DNA of 64,000 nt from Brevibacillus invocatus (GTDB lineage Bacteria; Bacillota; Bacilli; Brevibacillales; Brevibacillaceae): NCBI RefSeq assembly GCF_003710915.1, contig NZ_RHHR01000015.1, positions 186,001 through 250,000 on the forward strand. The letters are read 5' to 3'. Below are positions 17,843 through 26,774 of this stretch, piece after piece. Made by a program: the position numbers and the translations under genes. The notes under the pieces are model-generated. The model saw only the letters and a program-made list of their open reading frames with translations, was not told the DNA's origin and ran no database searches. The stretch's first letter is position 1. The number at the start of each line of letters is the position of its first letter.

Positions 17843-19114
17843 ATGCATGCTACAGAGAGAGAAATCGTAGGAAAAGAAGACCTGAATCCATTTCAAATCG
17901 TCCAAAAACAAATTGATGCTGCCGCTTCCCTGTTGGGCTTGCCCAGCCACGCGGTAGAAATTATGAAGCATCCCAAGCGGGTGCTGTGTGTCAGCTTCCC
18001 CGTCAAAATGGATGACGGAAGTGTGCGCGTTTTTGAAGGCTATCGCTCCCAGCACAACGATGCGATTGGCCCTACCAAGGGTGGAATTCGTTTTCACCCG
18101 GATGTTACTCTCGATGAAGTCAAAGCACTCTCCATGTGGATGTCTTTTAAATGTGGGGTTGTTGGATTGCCGTACGGCGGTGGAAAAGGCGGAGTCATCT
18201 GTGATCCCCACGACTTTAGCAAAGGCGAGCTGGAGCGCGTAAGCCGTGGATTCATGGAGGCGATCGCGGATATTGTAGGACCTGAGAAGGACATTCCGGC
18301 GCCAGATGTCTACACCACTCCACAAATTATGGGCTGGATGATGGATACATTCAGTCGTTTGAAGGGTTCTTATTCTCCAGGCGTGATTACCGGAAAACCA
18401 CTGATTATCGGCGGGTCCAAAGGTCGTAGCGAAGCGACGGCACGTGGATGTGTATTCACGATTCTGGAAGCCATGAAAGAAGCAGGACGCAAGCCAGAGG
18501 AAACGACTGTAGCGATCCAAGGCTTTGGAAACGCTGGACGAATTTCTGCCAAATTGCTGGCAGAGCTGGGTTTTGTCATTGTCGCGGTGAGCGATTCGCG
18601 CGGCGGAATTTACAATCCAGCAGGTCTGGACGTCGATCAGGTAGGACAATTGAAGGATACTTCTTCGATTTTGGAGTACGCGGCAGGCAAGCAGATCTCC
18701 AATGAAGAGCTTTTGGAGCTGGATGTCGATATCCTGATTCCTGCTGCCTTGGAAAACGTCATTACCGGAGCGAATGCTGATCGTATTCGCGCACGTGTCA
18801 TTGCAGAGGCTGCCAATGGCCCAACTACGCCTGATGCTGACGCGATCCTGCGAGAGAAAGGCATCGTCGTCATTCCGGATATTTTGGCCAATGCAGGCGG
18901 CGTGACTGTCTCGTATTTCGAGTGGGTACAGAATTTGATGAATCACTATTGGTCCGAAGCAGAAGTAAACGACAAACTGCAGACAACGATGGTAGATGCA
19001 TATAAGGCTGTTCGCAATCTGTCTGAGCAATATGGAGTTGATCTGCGCACGGGAGCTTATATGATTGCTCTATTGCGCATTACGCAAGCGATGGAAGCAC
19101 GAGGCTGGGTGTAA
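17843..19114 (+). CDS. gudB: NAD-type glutamate dehydrogenase (GudB/RocG family)
   Basis: This 423-residue hexameric dehydrogenase interconverts glutamate with 2-oxoglutarate and ammonium, acting mainly in glutamate breakdown in Bacillales. Active-site segments are intact: GPTKGGIRFHP, then LPYGGGKGGV with the catalytic lysine, and PAPDVYT with the catalytic aspartate; the nucleotide-binding motif is GFGNAG. ATG at 17843 and GTG at 17828 are both possible starts; GGTGGAG lies at a good distance from the ATG. The promoter looks sigma-A rather than sigma-54, so it resembles gudB more than rocG, though the symbol is a guess between the two. Confidence 0.9.
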   Translation: MHATEREIVGKEDLNPFQIVQKQIDAAASLLGLPSHAVEIMKHPKRVLCVSFPVKMDDGSVRVFEGYRSQHNDAIGPTKGGIRFHPDVTLDEVKALSMWMSFKCGVVGLPYGGGKGGVICDPHDFSKGELERVSRGFMEAIADIVGPEKDIPAPDVYTTPQIMGWMMDTFSRLKGSYSPGVITGKPLIIGGSKGRSEATARGCVFTILEAMKEAGRKPEETTVAIQGFGNAGRISAKLLAELGFVIVAVSDSRGGIYNPAGLDVDQVGQLKDTSSILEYAAGKQISNEELLELDVDILIPAALENVITGANADRIRARVIAEAANGPTTPDADAILREKGIVVIPDILANAGGVTVSYFEWVQNLMNHYWSEAEVNDKLQTTMVDAYKAVRNLSEQYGVDLRTGAYMIALLRITQAMEARGWV

Positions 19115-19152
19115 GCGATTCCCCGGATTTTTCAGTAGCTGTGCAAGAAGGG

Positions 19153-19197
19153 AAAGACCACTTGTCTCGTTTGATTATGACAGGCGGTCTTTTTTTG
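19153..19197 (+). terminator. intrinsic terminator
   Basis: AAAGACC pairs with GGTCTTT, with GTC/GAC pairing inside, and is followed by seven T residues. Confidence 0.8.
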
Positions 19198-19308
19198 CTA
19201 ATTTGTTGCGAGAAAATGAATATAATGGCAGGAAGTTGAGTATTGTTGTCGAAATTCTCGGGATTACGTCATACTGCTTAGTCAAGCATAGAGAGGAGGA
19301 TATTTCGA

Positions 19309-20226
19309 ATGCCAATTAAAGTGCCAGATGGATTGCCTGCAACCGAGATTTTAACCAATGAGAACATTTTTGTGATGCCGGAGAGTCGGGCGTTCACACA
19401 AGATATTCGACCTTTGCGGATTGTCATTTTAAACTTGATGCCTGTCAAGGAAACCACAGAGACACAGCTGCTACGTCTGGTGGGAAATACACCGCTGCAG
19501 GTAGAGGTCGTACTGCTCCATATGTCTAGTCACACTTCCAAAAACACGTCAGAAGAGCATTTGTCTTCGTTTTATCATACATTCGCGGATATTCGGAATC
19601 AAAAGTTCGATGGGATGATCATCACGGGAGCTCCCGTTGAACAGCTCGAATTCGAGGATGTCACCTATTGGAATGAATTGAAGGAAATTCTGGATTGGAA
19701 GATGGAGCATGTGACGTCTACGCTTCATATTTGCTGGGGGGCACAGGCGGGCCTTTACCATCATTTTGGAGTGCCAAAGCATCCGTTGCCTGAGAAAATG
19801 TTCGGCATCTTCCCTCATACCTTGAACAAGCAGAATGTAAAGCTGTTCCGCGGATTTGACACGTATTTTTACGTTCCGCACTCCCGTCATACGGAGAATC
19901 GTCGAGAGGATATCGAGAAGGTCGATGACCTCGAAATTCTCTCCGAATCCGATGATTCCGGTGTCTACATCGTAGCGACCAAGGATGGGCGACAGATTTT
20001 CGTGACCGGTCACTCCGAGTATGATCCATACACCCTGCAGGATGAGTATAAGCGTGATGTAAACAAGGGGCTGGACATCGCGGTTCCCCAAAATTACTAT
20101 CCGAAGGACGACCCAAACCGCGAACCGATCGTGACTTGGCGCTCTCATGCCAATCTGCTGTTCTCCAACTGGTTGAACTACTACGTGTACCAGGAGACGC
20201 CGTTCGATTGGGGTAACACCAAATAG
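19309..20226 (+). CDS. metAA: homoserine O-acetyltransferase MetA
   Basis: This 305-residue enzyme acylates L-homoserine, the first committed step of methionine synthesis. The catalytic Cys142 (HICWGAQ) is present and the His-x-Glu pair appears in VTGHSEYD. Residue 111, in APVEQLEFE, is glutamate; in characterised MetA enzymes Glu111 goes with acetyl-CoA and Gly111 with succinyl-CoA, so the family's usual name, succinyltransferase, is probably wrong here. The ATG at 19309 follows GAGGAGG. I see no SAM riboswitch or T-box in the 110-base leader. Confidence 0.93.
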   Translation: MPIKVPDGLPATEILTNENIFVMPESRAFTQDIRPLRIVILNLMPVKETTETQLLRLVGNTPLQVEVVLLHMSSHTSKNTSEEHLSSFYHTFADIRNQKFDGMIITGAPVEQLEFEDVTYWNELKEILDWKMEHVTSTLHICWGAQAGLYHHFGVPKHPLPEKMFGIFPHTLNKQNVKLFRGFDTYFYVPHSRHTENRREDIEKVDDLEILSESDDSGVYIVATKDGRQIFVTGHSEYDPYTLQDEYKRDVNKGLDIAVPQNYYPKDDPNREPIVTWRSHANLLFSNWLNYYVYQETPFDWGNTK

Positions 20227-20244
20227 AAAAAAGAATGGATCTTG

Positions 20245-20272
20245 AACCATCCGAGCTATTCGGGTGGTTTTT
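20245..20272 (+). terminator. intrinsic terminator of metA
   Basis: AACCATCCG pairs with CGGGTGGTT (one G-U pair), followed by T residues. Confidence 0.8.
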
Positions 20273-20364
20273 GCATTTTGAGGCTTTTGACACTCAACGA
20301 TTTGTTCCTATTTTGCCGATAATGAAAATAGTGGAAAAATGCTGTTCATAAAGGAGAGAGATTC

Positions 20365-21525
20365 GTGTCTAAGACAAGAACATTCAGAACCTGGCACAAA
20401 CGGGTAGTTGCGGCTATTTTTAGTTGTGCGTTGCTCCTATCAGGAGTCGGTCATGCGCCTGCACATGCAGAGAGCCATGCAGCTGTGCAGCAAGCGAAGG
20501 ACAAGAAGGAAAAGCAGGCCAAGCTGACGAGATTGGTGAGCGATACGAAGAAAATCACGTTAAAGAAAGCAGGGACGCAGCAGATTTCCTTGCAAGCAGT
20601 CTACACGGACAAGACAAAAGTGGATGTCACGAAACTGGCCGTGTGGGAATCATCGGATGAAGAAATCGTCACGGTGGAAGCAGGACTGGTAACAGCTCTT
20701 GGTTCCGGCAAAACCAAAATCAAAGCAAGCTACGAAGGAAAGAGCTTCACGATTCCAGTCGAAGTGGACGTAGTCACCAGGCTGACCGCTAATGAGAAAA
20801 AGGTAGCCCTCAGTCTGGAAGGAACCAAACAGGTAACGCTGACTGCTGTCTATGCGGACAAGACGACCGCAGACGTGTCAGAGCTGGCGGAATGGGAAAG
20901 TGCGAACACCGAAATCGTGACAGTCGAAAACGGCCTCGTCACAGCGGTTGGCTCCGGTAAGACGAAAATCAAGGCGACCTATGGTTCGAAGACGATTACA
21001 CTCCCAGTCGAGGTCGATGTAGTCTCCAAGCTTCTGGCGAGCACCAAAAAACTGTCGTTCAGCCAGGCAGGAGCTACTCAGGTGGTGACCTTGACCGCTC
21101 AACTGTCGGATGGAACAAAGGTGGATGTGACGGAAAAGGCAGTATGGTCGACGGATCGAAGTGAAGTGGCTTCGGTAGAGGGTGGCACCGTGACCGCGGT
21201 AGCGCCAGGAAAGGCGAGAATCAAAGCGAGCTACGGCGGCAAAACGGTGACGCTTCCTCTGGAATTCAAGGAAGTGGTCAAAATCCCTGGGCTGGATGTA
21301 CGCAATCTCACCATGAAAGTGGGCGAGACCAAGCAAGTCAACGTGGTCTTGAGCGGCTCTGACAAGACAAAGGAAATCGTGACGGAGCAGGCGGAATGGA
21401 ATTCCTTGCATGACGAGATTGCTACCGTAGAGCTAGGAAAAGTGACGGCAGTCAAAAAGGGGAAAACGACGATCGTTGCCATCTATGGCGGCAAGCTGCT
21501 GAAGGTACAAGTGCATGTGAAATAA
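20365..21525 (+). CDS. secreted protein with four Big2-like (bacterial Ig) repeats
   Basis: This 386-residue protein has a signal peptide (hydrophobic core around residues 14-28, likely cleavage after AHA near residue 35) and a lysine-rich spacer, followed by four repeats of about 80 residues. Each repeat carries the Big2 signature: W-x-S-x-D/N-x-E-I-V/A-x-V-E, then G-x-V-T-A-x-G-x-G-K-x-K-I-x-A-x-Y. No enzyme domain or LPXTG anchor is present, so it is probably released or held in the wall by charge. The start is GTG at 20365 with AAGGAGAGAG upstream. The repeats are similar in DNA too, which makes the gene prone to recombination between copies. Confidence 0.82.
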   Translation: MSKTRTFRTWHKRVVAAIFSCALLLSGVGHAPAHAESHAAVQQAKDKKEKQAKLTRLVSDTKKITLKKAGTQQISLQAVYTDKTKVDVTKLAVWESSDEEIVTVEAGLVTALGSGKTKIKASYEGKSFTIPVEVDVVTRLTANEKKVALSLEGTKQVTLTAVYADKTTADVSELAEWESANTEIVTVENGLVTAVGSGKTKIKATYGSKTITLPVEVDVVSKLLASTKKLSFSQAGATQVVTLTAQLSDGTKVDVTEKAVWSTDRSEVASVEGGTVTAVAPGKARIKASYGGKTVTLPLEFKEVVKIPGLDVRNLTMKVGETKQVNVVLSGSDKTKEIVTEQAEWNSLHDEIATVELGKVTAVKKGKTTIVAIYGGKLLKVQVHVK

Positions 21526-21540
21526 AGTTTGATCCAGATG

Positions 21541-21581
21541 AGGCTGTCCCTCCTGTAATAGATGGAGGGGCGGCCTTTTTT
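21541..21581 (+). terminator. intrinsic terminator
   Basis: AGGCTGTCCCTCC pairs with GGAGGGGCGGCCT through two G-U pairs over a 10-base loop, followed by T residues. Confidence 0.85.
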
Positions 21582-21704
21582 AGCTGTCGGAAAACCATCA
21601 CGCTAGAGTACAAAAGTTGTTGTCCTCCATCTAAGCACGCACATAGGATTAGGCATGCGCATATAGATGTCTAATGATGTGAACAGGGATAGAGGAGGCA
21701 GCCT

Positions 21705-22559
21705 ATGATATGGATTGCTGGACGACAGGTAAATCCCTCTATGCTAGCAGCAGAGTGGGGATTGAACGATGTGCAGCATGAGACGGTCCAGAGAATGGCC
21801 GCCAGTCGGGAGATCTTTGAGTACCCGTCTGCGGACGTGCTGCGTTTCGAGCTGAAGCTGAGAGATCATCTGGTTCAATCATCGCGAGCGCTTTACATGA
21901 GCGGCATCGCCTTTTCCGATTTTGAAAATTCGCGAAGCAACCCCAGGTACTGGGAGCAGACGGAGCTGGGCGGTTTTCGCTTGCGTCCGGGAGTACCACC
22001 CTCTGAGGGCATTAAGGATATCTTTCAAAATGGCCGGCTCTATGCGACAGAGTGCGCCACTGCAATGGTGATTATCCTGTACCATGCTGTGATGCAGTCG
22101 ATCCGGCTAGCAGATTTTGAACGCTTGTTTGCAGACATCGTGCTGTACGATTGGCGTTATGACAAGGATTTGGATTTGCGAACACTGCCTACGAATACGA
22201 TCTTGCCCGGAGATATCGTCTACTTTGCCAATCCAGACTACGATCCGCAAACACCGCAGTGGCAGGGGGAGAATGCTGTCTACCTGGGCAATGGGCTCTA
22301 CTACGGACATGGTGCGGGTATTCGTACGGCCTCTTCGATGATCCCATTTTTAAATGAGCAGCGAAGAGCAGGGGCGACCCGGTCCGCCTATCTGGTCAAT
22401 CAGGCGACACGCCCCGGCTTTGCTTATCTTTCTCCTTTTGACAACGGTAGGAGCAGTTTTCCTTACACTAACAGGAGGGATGGTTTTCCGTACGATCCTT
22501 TCGAGGACATGAGCGGCAGGATTAGGGTGGAGATCGGGTCCAGCTATTGGGAAGAATAG
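21705..22559 (+). CDS. tgl: spore-coat protein-glutamine gamma-glutamyltransferase Tgl
   Basis: This bacterial transglutaminase cross-links coat proteins (such as GerQ) through glutamine-lysine bonds late in sporulation. The catalytic region ATECATAMVIILYH carries Cys117 (Cys116 in B. subtilis), and later segments YDWRYDKDLDL, WQGENAVYLG and GHGAGI match the family. It is 284 residues long, about 40 more than B. subtilis Tgl, the excess being a C-terminal tail rich in Pro, Phe and Asp (residues 240-284). The ATG at 21705 follows GAGGAGG. I could not confirm a sigma-K promoter. Confidence 0.9.
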   Translation: MIWIAGRQVNPSMLAAEWGLNDVQHETVQRMAASREIFEYPSADVLRFELKLRDHLVQSSRALYMSGIAFSDFENSRSNPRYWEQTELGGFRLRPGVPPSEGIKDIFQNGRLYATECATAMVIILYHAVMQSIRLADFERLFADIVLYDWRYDKDLDLRTLPTNTILPGDIVYFANPDYDPQTPQWQGENAVYLGNGLYYGHGAGIRTASSMIPFLNEQRRAGATRSAYLVNQATRPGFAYLSPFDNGRSSFPYTNRRDGFPYDPFEDMSGRIRVEIGSSYWEE

Positions 22560-22567
22560 GCATGAAA

Positions 22568-22602
22568 AAAAGCCTCGATTACGGGCTGGAACCGAGGCTT
22601 TT
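22568..22602. terminator. bidirectional terminator
   Basis: A perfect 10-bp stem, AAAAGCCTCG with CGAGGCTTTT, lies between the convergent tgl and oxidase genes. Confidence 0.88.
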
Positions 22603-22613
22603 GGTTGATGGCA

Positions 22614-23744
22614 TTAAAAACGGAGCAGCGAAAACATGGAGAGATTGTGGGAGGCCTTGCCGTCAGTCAGAAGCTGGCTCGCTGCTTCTCCCACTGCACT
22701 TGCGAATTTGAAGCCGTGACCGGAGAAGCCTGCTGTGGTCACCACATGCTCGTGCTCGGGATGACGATCAATGACGAAATGCTCATCGGGTGTCATCGTA
22801 TAGATGCAGACCTTTCCTTGTGTAAGGCGGCCTGCGGCTTGCGGCATGTACGACTCGAGGAATGAGCGAACGTCTCCCTCGTCCGATGAAAAGGTACCGA
22901 ATGTGCGGTCCAGCTGATCCGGATCGATCGGCTGTCCGGCATCGTGACGTCCGATTTTTACACCGGAGCCGTCAAAGCTGGGAAAGCCGTAAAACATCGA
23001 ATCTCGGAGGGTAAACACAAAGGCAGGGAACTTGGCGGACTGGTACAGGTCTTCATCTGCTTCAAACCAAGCTACGGTCTTGCGAGTAGGCACGAGTGGC
23101 AGATGTAGACCGAGTGATTGAAGGATGGACGGATTCCATGCCCCGGCGCTTACTAGCACCTTGGCTCCGCGATAGCTCGCGTTTTCTGTCTGGACGATCA
23201 CGTGATTGGGTTCGACCTGCAATCCCGTTACCCGTGTATGGGTGCGCAGGACAGCACCGTGCTGGATGGCGAGCTTCCGGTAAGCCCTGATGCATGCTTC
23301 CGAGTAGAGGACGCCGGAGTCCGGTTCGAGGCAAGCGTAGAAATCTTCAGGCAGCGTGATCCCCGGCCAGCGTTCATGGACTTCTTGTGCTTGCAAAACT
23401 TCCAGAGGCAGTGAGAACTGCTGGGCTGAACCCTGTACCTCCTGCAAGAACTGACAGCCGACTGGCCCCGCGCTGAGCACACCGGTCTGGGCAAAAAGGG
23501 GAACCCCTGTCAAATCCTCCAGCTCCTTCCACAGCTCTTTGGCACGTAGAACGAGGGGGACGTACTGGACCCCTTCTCCATAGGCGTAACGAATGATCCG
23601 TGTGTCACCGTGATGGCTGCCCATCGTATGGGGCGGGTCATAGGCGTCCAGCAGCAGCGTGCGCACGCCTTTTTTGGCCAGATCGTACCCTGCAGCCATT
23701 CCCACTGATCCGGCGCCAACAATGATTACATCAAAGCTCTCCAT
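22614..23744 (-). CDS. solA: FAD-dependent N-methyl amino acid oxidase (MTOX/monomeric sarcosine oxidase family)
   Basis: This 376-residue flavoprotein of the DAO superfamily has the FAD-binding motif VIIVGAGSVGMAAGYDL at the N-terminus and the SHHGDTRIIRYAYGEG segment typical of N-methyl-L-tryptophan oxidase and monomeric sarcosine oxidase. Near the C-terminus CIYTMTPDEHFVID and TAGFSGHGFKFA include the cysteine that carries covalent FAD in this group. It oxidatively demethylates secondary amino acids, giving formaldehyde and peroxide. The start at 23744 has GGAGGGAG upstream. The choice between tryptophan and sarcosine derivatives cannot be made from sequence. Confidence 0.83.
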   Translation of the reverse strand: MESFDVIIVGAGSVGMAAGYDLAKKGVRTLLLDAYDPPHTMGSHHGDTRIIRYAYGEGVQYVPLVLRAKELWKELEDLTGVPLFAQTGVLSAGPVGCQFLQEVQGSAQQFSLPLEVLQAQEVHERWPGITLPEDFYACLEPDSGVLYSEACIRAYRKLAIQHGAVLRTHTRVTGLQVEPNHVIVQTENASYRGAKVLVSAGAWNPSILQSLGLHLPLVPTRKTVAWFEADEDLYQSAKFPAFVFTLRDSMFYGFPSFDGSGVKIGRHDAGQPIDPDQLDRTFGTFSSDEGDVRSFLESYMPQAAGRLTQGKVCIYTMTPDEHFVIDRHPEHEHVVTTAGFSGHGFKFASAVGEAASQLLTDGKASHNLSMFSLLRF

Positions 23745-23972
23745 CCGTGCTCCCTCCAAGCTTTTGAAATGATGAGTTGGTATCATGGCTGTAGACTCAT
23801 GTATTCGTGCATGTTTTCAAATCTTACTGATTATGATAGTGGTATCTGCGATGACACACAAGATCTTGTCAAACGGCGGATCAAAAGACTTCTCTTTTCA
23901 CACGCATCCATCATGGTATATTGATAGAGTGGAAAAAGACGATACGCTGAGATGAGTAGCGGGGGTACATAT

Positions 23973-24704
23973 ATGGAAGAACTGTTATTAGGCAGTTTTT
24001 TATCGGCGATGGCGACCGGAGCGGGAGCACTGCCGATTCTCTTTTTTAAAGCTGTAACCCACCGGTGGCGGGATATTTTGCTTGCCTTTACCGCTGGAAT
24101 CATGATGGCCGCAGCTACATTTGGCCTGATTCCGCAAGCACTGGAAAGCGATTCATTCCTCATAGTCTGTATAGGTGTCGTGACTGGAACGCTGGTTCTG
24201 ACCGTTCTGGAAAGCATCGTTCCGCATATCGACTTGGAGCATACTCGAATCAACATCGCGATGGATACACAGGCACTGCTGATTTTATCCGCTATTACCC
24301 TGCACAATATTCCAGAGGGACTGTCTGTCGGTGTCAGCTATTCCAGCGAGCAGGCGGGGCTGGGGGGCTTGATCGCCTTTGCGATTGGTCTGCAAAATGC
24401 TCCGGAGGGCTTTCTCGTCGCCCTTTTCTTGATCAACCAGAGGGTAAGCAGACTCAAAGCATTCTTTTTGGCTACCATGACGGGTGCTGTTGAGATCGTC
24501 GCTGCTGTGCTGGGATATTCTCTCTCCGGAATCATAGATGGCCTTGTTCCGTACGGTCTGTCGTTCGCGGCAGGTGCCATGCTGTTTATCGTCTACAAGG
24601 AGCTGATACCGGAAAGTCATGGTGACGGTCATGCCCGTTCAGCTACATTTTCCTTTATTGTAGGACTTTTGGTGATGATCGGCCTGACAGATTGGCTGAA
24701 ATAG
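23973..24704 (+). CDS. ZIP-family divalent metal transporter
   Basis: This 243-residue protein has seven to eight membrane helices and both metal-site motifs of the ZIP (ZupT/GufA-like) family: HNIPEG in helix 4 and QNAPEG in helix 5, where the first His is replaced by Gln. ZIP proteins import Zn2+, Fe2+ or Mn2+. I prefer the ATG at 23973 (GGGGG seven bases upstream) over 23952. It stands alone between solA and the stator genes. Confidence 0.87.
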   Translation: MEELLLGSFLSAMATGAGALPILFFKAVTHRWRDILLAFTAGIMMAAATFGLIPQALESDSFLIVCIGVVTGTLVLTVLESIVPHIDLEHTRINIAMDTQALLILSAITLHNIPEGLSVGVSYSSEQAGLGGLIAFAIGLQNAPEGFLVALFLINQRVSRLKAFFLATMTGAVEIVAAVLGYSLSGIIDGLVPYGLSFAAGAMLFIVYKELIPESHGDGHARSATFSFIVGLLVMIGLTDWLK

Positions 24705-24748
24705 CACTGTTTTTTACAGACTTCCGATTTTTCCTCAACTTCCTCTCA

Positions 24749-24773
24749 CAAATCGAGCCAAATTTACCGAAAC
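24749..24773 (+). promoter_or_regulatory. weak candidate sigma-D promoter for motAB
   Basis: CAAA (24749-24752) and ACCGAAAC (24766-24773) are 13 bases apart. They resemble, imperfectly, the motility sigma-D pattern TAAA-N14/16-GCCGATAT. The position upstream of stator genes is the main support. Confidence 0.25.
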
Positions 24774-24816
24774 CATATATAGATAGATTTCGATTACGGA
24801 AGTAGGGAGTGTCACA

Positions 24817-25620
24817 ATGGAAAAATCGACCGTGATAGGTATCGTACTAGGAATCGTGGCTGTGGTTGTCGGAATGATATTGAAGCACGCGAGTCCTATG
24901 GCGTTGTTAAACGCCGCCGCATTCATGATTATTATCGTGGGTACGATAGCCGCCATCTTTAATGCCTTTCCTCTGACAGAATTAAAGCGAGTACCCGCTT
25001 TGTTCAAAATTCTCTTTACCGAGCAAAAACTCCCTGCAAAGCGTGAACTGATTGGCCAATTCATGAACTGGGCATCCATTGCGCGCCGCGAGGGATTGCT
25101 CGCATTGGAAAATACGTCGGATGAAATTGAAGATCCTTTCCTTCGCAACGGGATGAAAATGATCATCGACGGAGGAGAGCCGGATTTTGTTCGCGATGTA
25201 TTGAACGAAGAGATTCATGCTATCGAAGAGCGTCATCAAGCTGGCGCCCTGATTTTCAGCCAGGCTGGTTCCTATGCACCTACTCTTGGGGTATTGGGGG
25301 CGGTAGTCGGTCTGATCGCTGCGCTGGGGAACTTGAGTGACATCGATGCGTTGGGGATTTCCATCGCTGCGGCATTTGTGGCTACATTGCTGGGTATCTT
25401 CACCGGATACGTTCTATGGCATCCATTTGCCACCAAGCTGAAACGCAAATCCAAGCAGGAAATCGAGATCAAGAAAATCATGGTGGAAGGACTTCTTTCC
25501 ATCCAGGCAGGGGTATCTCCAGCTGCTATTGAACAAAAACTGCTCGTATACATTCCGTTCTCAGAGCGTTTAGAAATGAAGGAAGAGAAGAAGGAGGAAG
25601 GAGCTGCGGTAAATGGCTAA
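24817..25620 (+). CDS. motA: flagellar motor stator protein MotA
   Basis: This 267-residue protein has four membrane helices (about residues 5-22, 30-50, 150-172 and 182-205) and the conserved cytoplasmic loop with charged residues that pull on FliG (RREGLLALE, then GGEPDFVRDVLNEEI). With MotB it forms the 5:2 ion-driven stator. The ATG at 24817 follows GTAGGGAG. It overlaps motB by eight bases, so the two are translationally coupled. The C-terminal tail is rich in Glu and Lys. Confidence 0.9.
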   Translation: MEKSTVIGIVLGIVAVVVGMILKHASPMALLNAAAFMIIIVGTIAAIFNAFPLTELKRVPALFKILFTEQKLPAKRELIGQFMNWASIARREGLLALENTSDEIEDPFLRNGMKMIIDGGEPDFVRDVLNEEIHAIEERHQAGALIFSQAGSYAPTLGVLGAVVGLIAALGNLSDIDALGISIAAAFVATLLGIFTGYVLWHPFATKLKRKSKQEIEIKKIMVEGLLSIQAGVSPAAIEQKLLVYIPFSERLEMKEEKKEEGAAVNG

Positions 25621-26425
25621 ACGACCGAAGAGACATGCTCAACATGAAGAGCATATGGACGAGTCTTGGCTGATTCCGTACGCTGACCTGCTCACACTTC
25701 TGCTTGCCTTGTTTATCGTGTTGTTTGCATCGAGTGAAATGGATGCTAAAAAGTTCGACCAGATGGTTCGATCCTTTAATGTAGCAATGAATGGCGGAGT
25801 CGGTGTATTGGACCAGCCTAGTCCGGTTCCACTTGATCCGATGCTGCAACAGCAAACCCTGCACAAAGGTGCACAGGAAGCAGAGAAGACAGAAGAAGAG
25901 CGGAAGCTGGAAGAAGCGATCCGCAAAGAAACAGAGGATCTGAAAAAGCTGCAGACACAGCTGGAGGGCTACATCCAAAGCAATCAGCTGCAGGACAAGC
26001 TCCAGACCAAGCTGACGGACGAAGGACTGCTCATCACGATCCTGGACAATGCACTGTTCGATTCCGGTAAGGCAGATTTGAAACCGGAAGCAAGAAAGCT
26101 CGCGGCTGAGATGGCTGTCATGCTCGTCCCTCATCCGAAGAAAGTCACGGTTACGGGACATACCGACAATGTACCGATCAATCGTGTTGAATTTCCTTCC
26201 AACTGGGACCTGAGCGTGAAGCGTTCCGTAAACTTCCTGAAGGTGCTGCTGGAAAACAACAACCTGGACCCGACAAAATTCAGCGCAACGGGCGTGGGTG
26301 AATATCATCCTGTAGCAGACAATAAAGATGCAGCGGGAAGAGCGAAGAACCGTCGGGTAGAAGTAGCGATCCTGCGTGATCTGGCCTCTCCGCCAAACAA
26401 CAGCATGAATCATACTAATCCTTAA
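25613..26425 (+). CDS. motB: flagellar motor stator protein MotB
   Basis: This 270-residue stator partner has a single membrane helix with the ion-carrying aspartate at residue 25 (LIPYADLLTLLLALFIVLFA), a plug and coiled linker (residues 65-135), and a C-terminal OmpA-like peptidoglycan-binding domain (VTVTGHTDNVPI, then NWDLSVKRSVNFL). The helix resembles proton-driven MotB more than sodium-driven MotS, but ion choice is inferred. It is closed by a strong terminator. Confidence 0.92.
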   Translation: MAKRPKRHAQHEEHMDESWLIPYADLLTLLLALFIVLFASSEMDAKKFDQMVRSFNVAMNGGVGVLDQPSPVPLDPMLQQQTLHKGAQEAEKTEEERKLEEAIRKETEDLKKLQTQLEGYIQSNQLQDKLQTKLTDEGLLITILDNALFDSGKADLKPEARKLAAEMAVMLVPHPKKVTVTGHTDNVPINRVEFPSNWDLSVKRSVNFLKVLLENNNLDPTKFSATGVGEYHPVADNKDAAGRAKNRRVEVAILRDLASPPNNSMNHTNP

Positions 26426-26434
26426 TTCTTGAGT

Positions 26435-26468
26435 AGACTGCGCACCGATTCGCGCAGTCTTTTTTTTA
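26435..26468 (+). terminator. intrinsic terminator of motAB
   Basis: AGACTGCGC pairs perfectly with GCGCAGTCT around an 8-base loop and is followed by eight T residues. Confidence 0.9.
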
Positions 26469-26570
26469 TACTATCGGAAAGTTTAAGTGCGCTAAAGCGC
26501 TAAAAAGATTAGCGGAAGATAGTATAAGTGCAACTAAGGCTCCGCCAAAAGCTTGGCGTAGCCAAGTTTT
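26467..26570. repeat. structured intergenic element with 9-bp inverted ends and nested hairpins
   Basis: TATACTATC (26467-26475) and GATAGTATA (26518-26526) form the ends of a 60-bp palindromic unit. Inside, GCGC-TAAA-GCGC and CGCTAA-N5-TTAGCG form alternative small hairpins. Directly after it, GGCTCCGCCAA (26538-26548) pairs with TTGGCGTAGCC (26553-26563) with one mismatch. No protein is convincing on either strand. It could be a dispersed small repeat (MITE- or REP-like) or a small structured RNA. The rest of this 348-base gap (26571-26680) shows nothing I recognise. Confidence 0.45.
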
Positions 26571-26687
26571 CTAATAAAGGGCATCTTGAACCGGTTGCTT
26601 TGGACGCGGGTTTTCCTTTTTCGTGGAGCTGGGCAGGAATACCCCCAGCAGGAAGCTCAAGAGGGGCTTCTCTTTCTTTTGGGAACC

Positions 26688-26717
26688 TTGACAAAACGAA
26701 TGAAAAGAGGAAATAAT
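26688..26717 (+). promoter_or_regulatory. candidate sigma-A promoter of the alpha/beta hydrolase gene
   Basis: TTGACA (26688-26693) and AATAAT (26712-26717) are separated by 18 bases, about 60 bases before the gene. Confidence 0.4.
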
Positions 26718-26774
26718 GATAAATAACAAGTAAATAACTCGGAATACTATATGATTAAAACAGAGGTGATTGTG

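Noticed and set aside
17795..19030. 411-codon open frame on the minus strand
   Set aside because: It is antisense to an unmistakable glutamate dehydrogenase, has no ribosome site and no recognisable family; long antisense frames are common opposite GC-rich third positions.
19200..19308. SAM riboswitch or T-box before metA
   Set aside because: The leader is only about 110 bases and lacks the conserved blocks of either RNA.
26509..26716. 60-codon frames on both strands across the structured element
   Set aside because: Both follow from the hairpins; neither has a ribosome site or a sensible composition.
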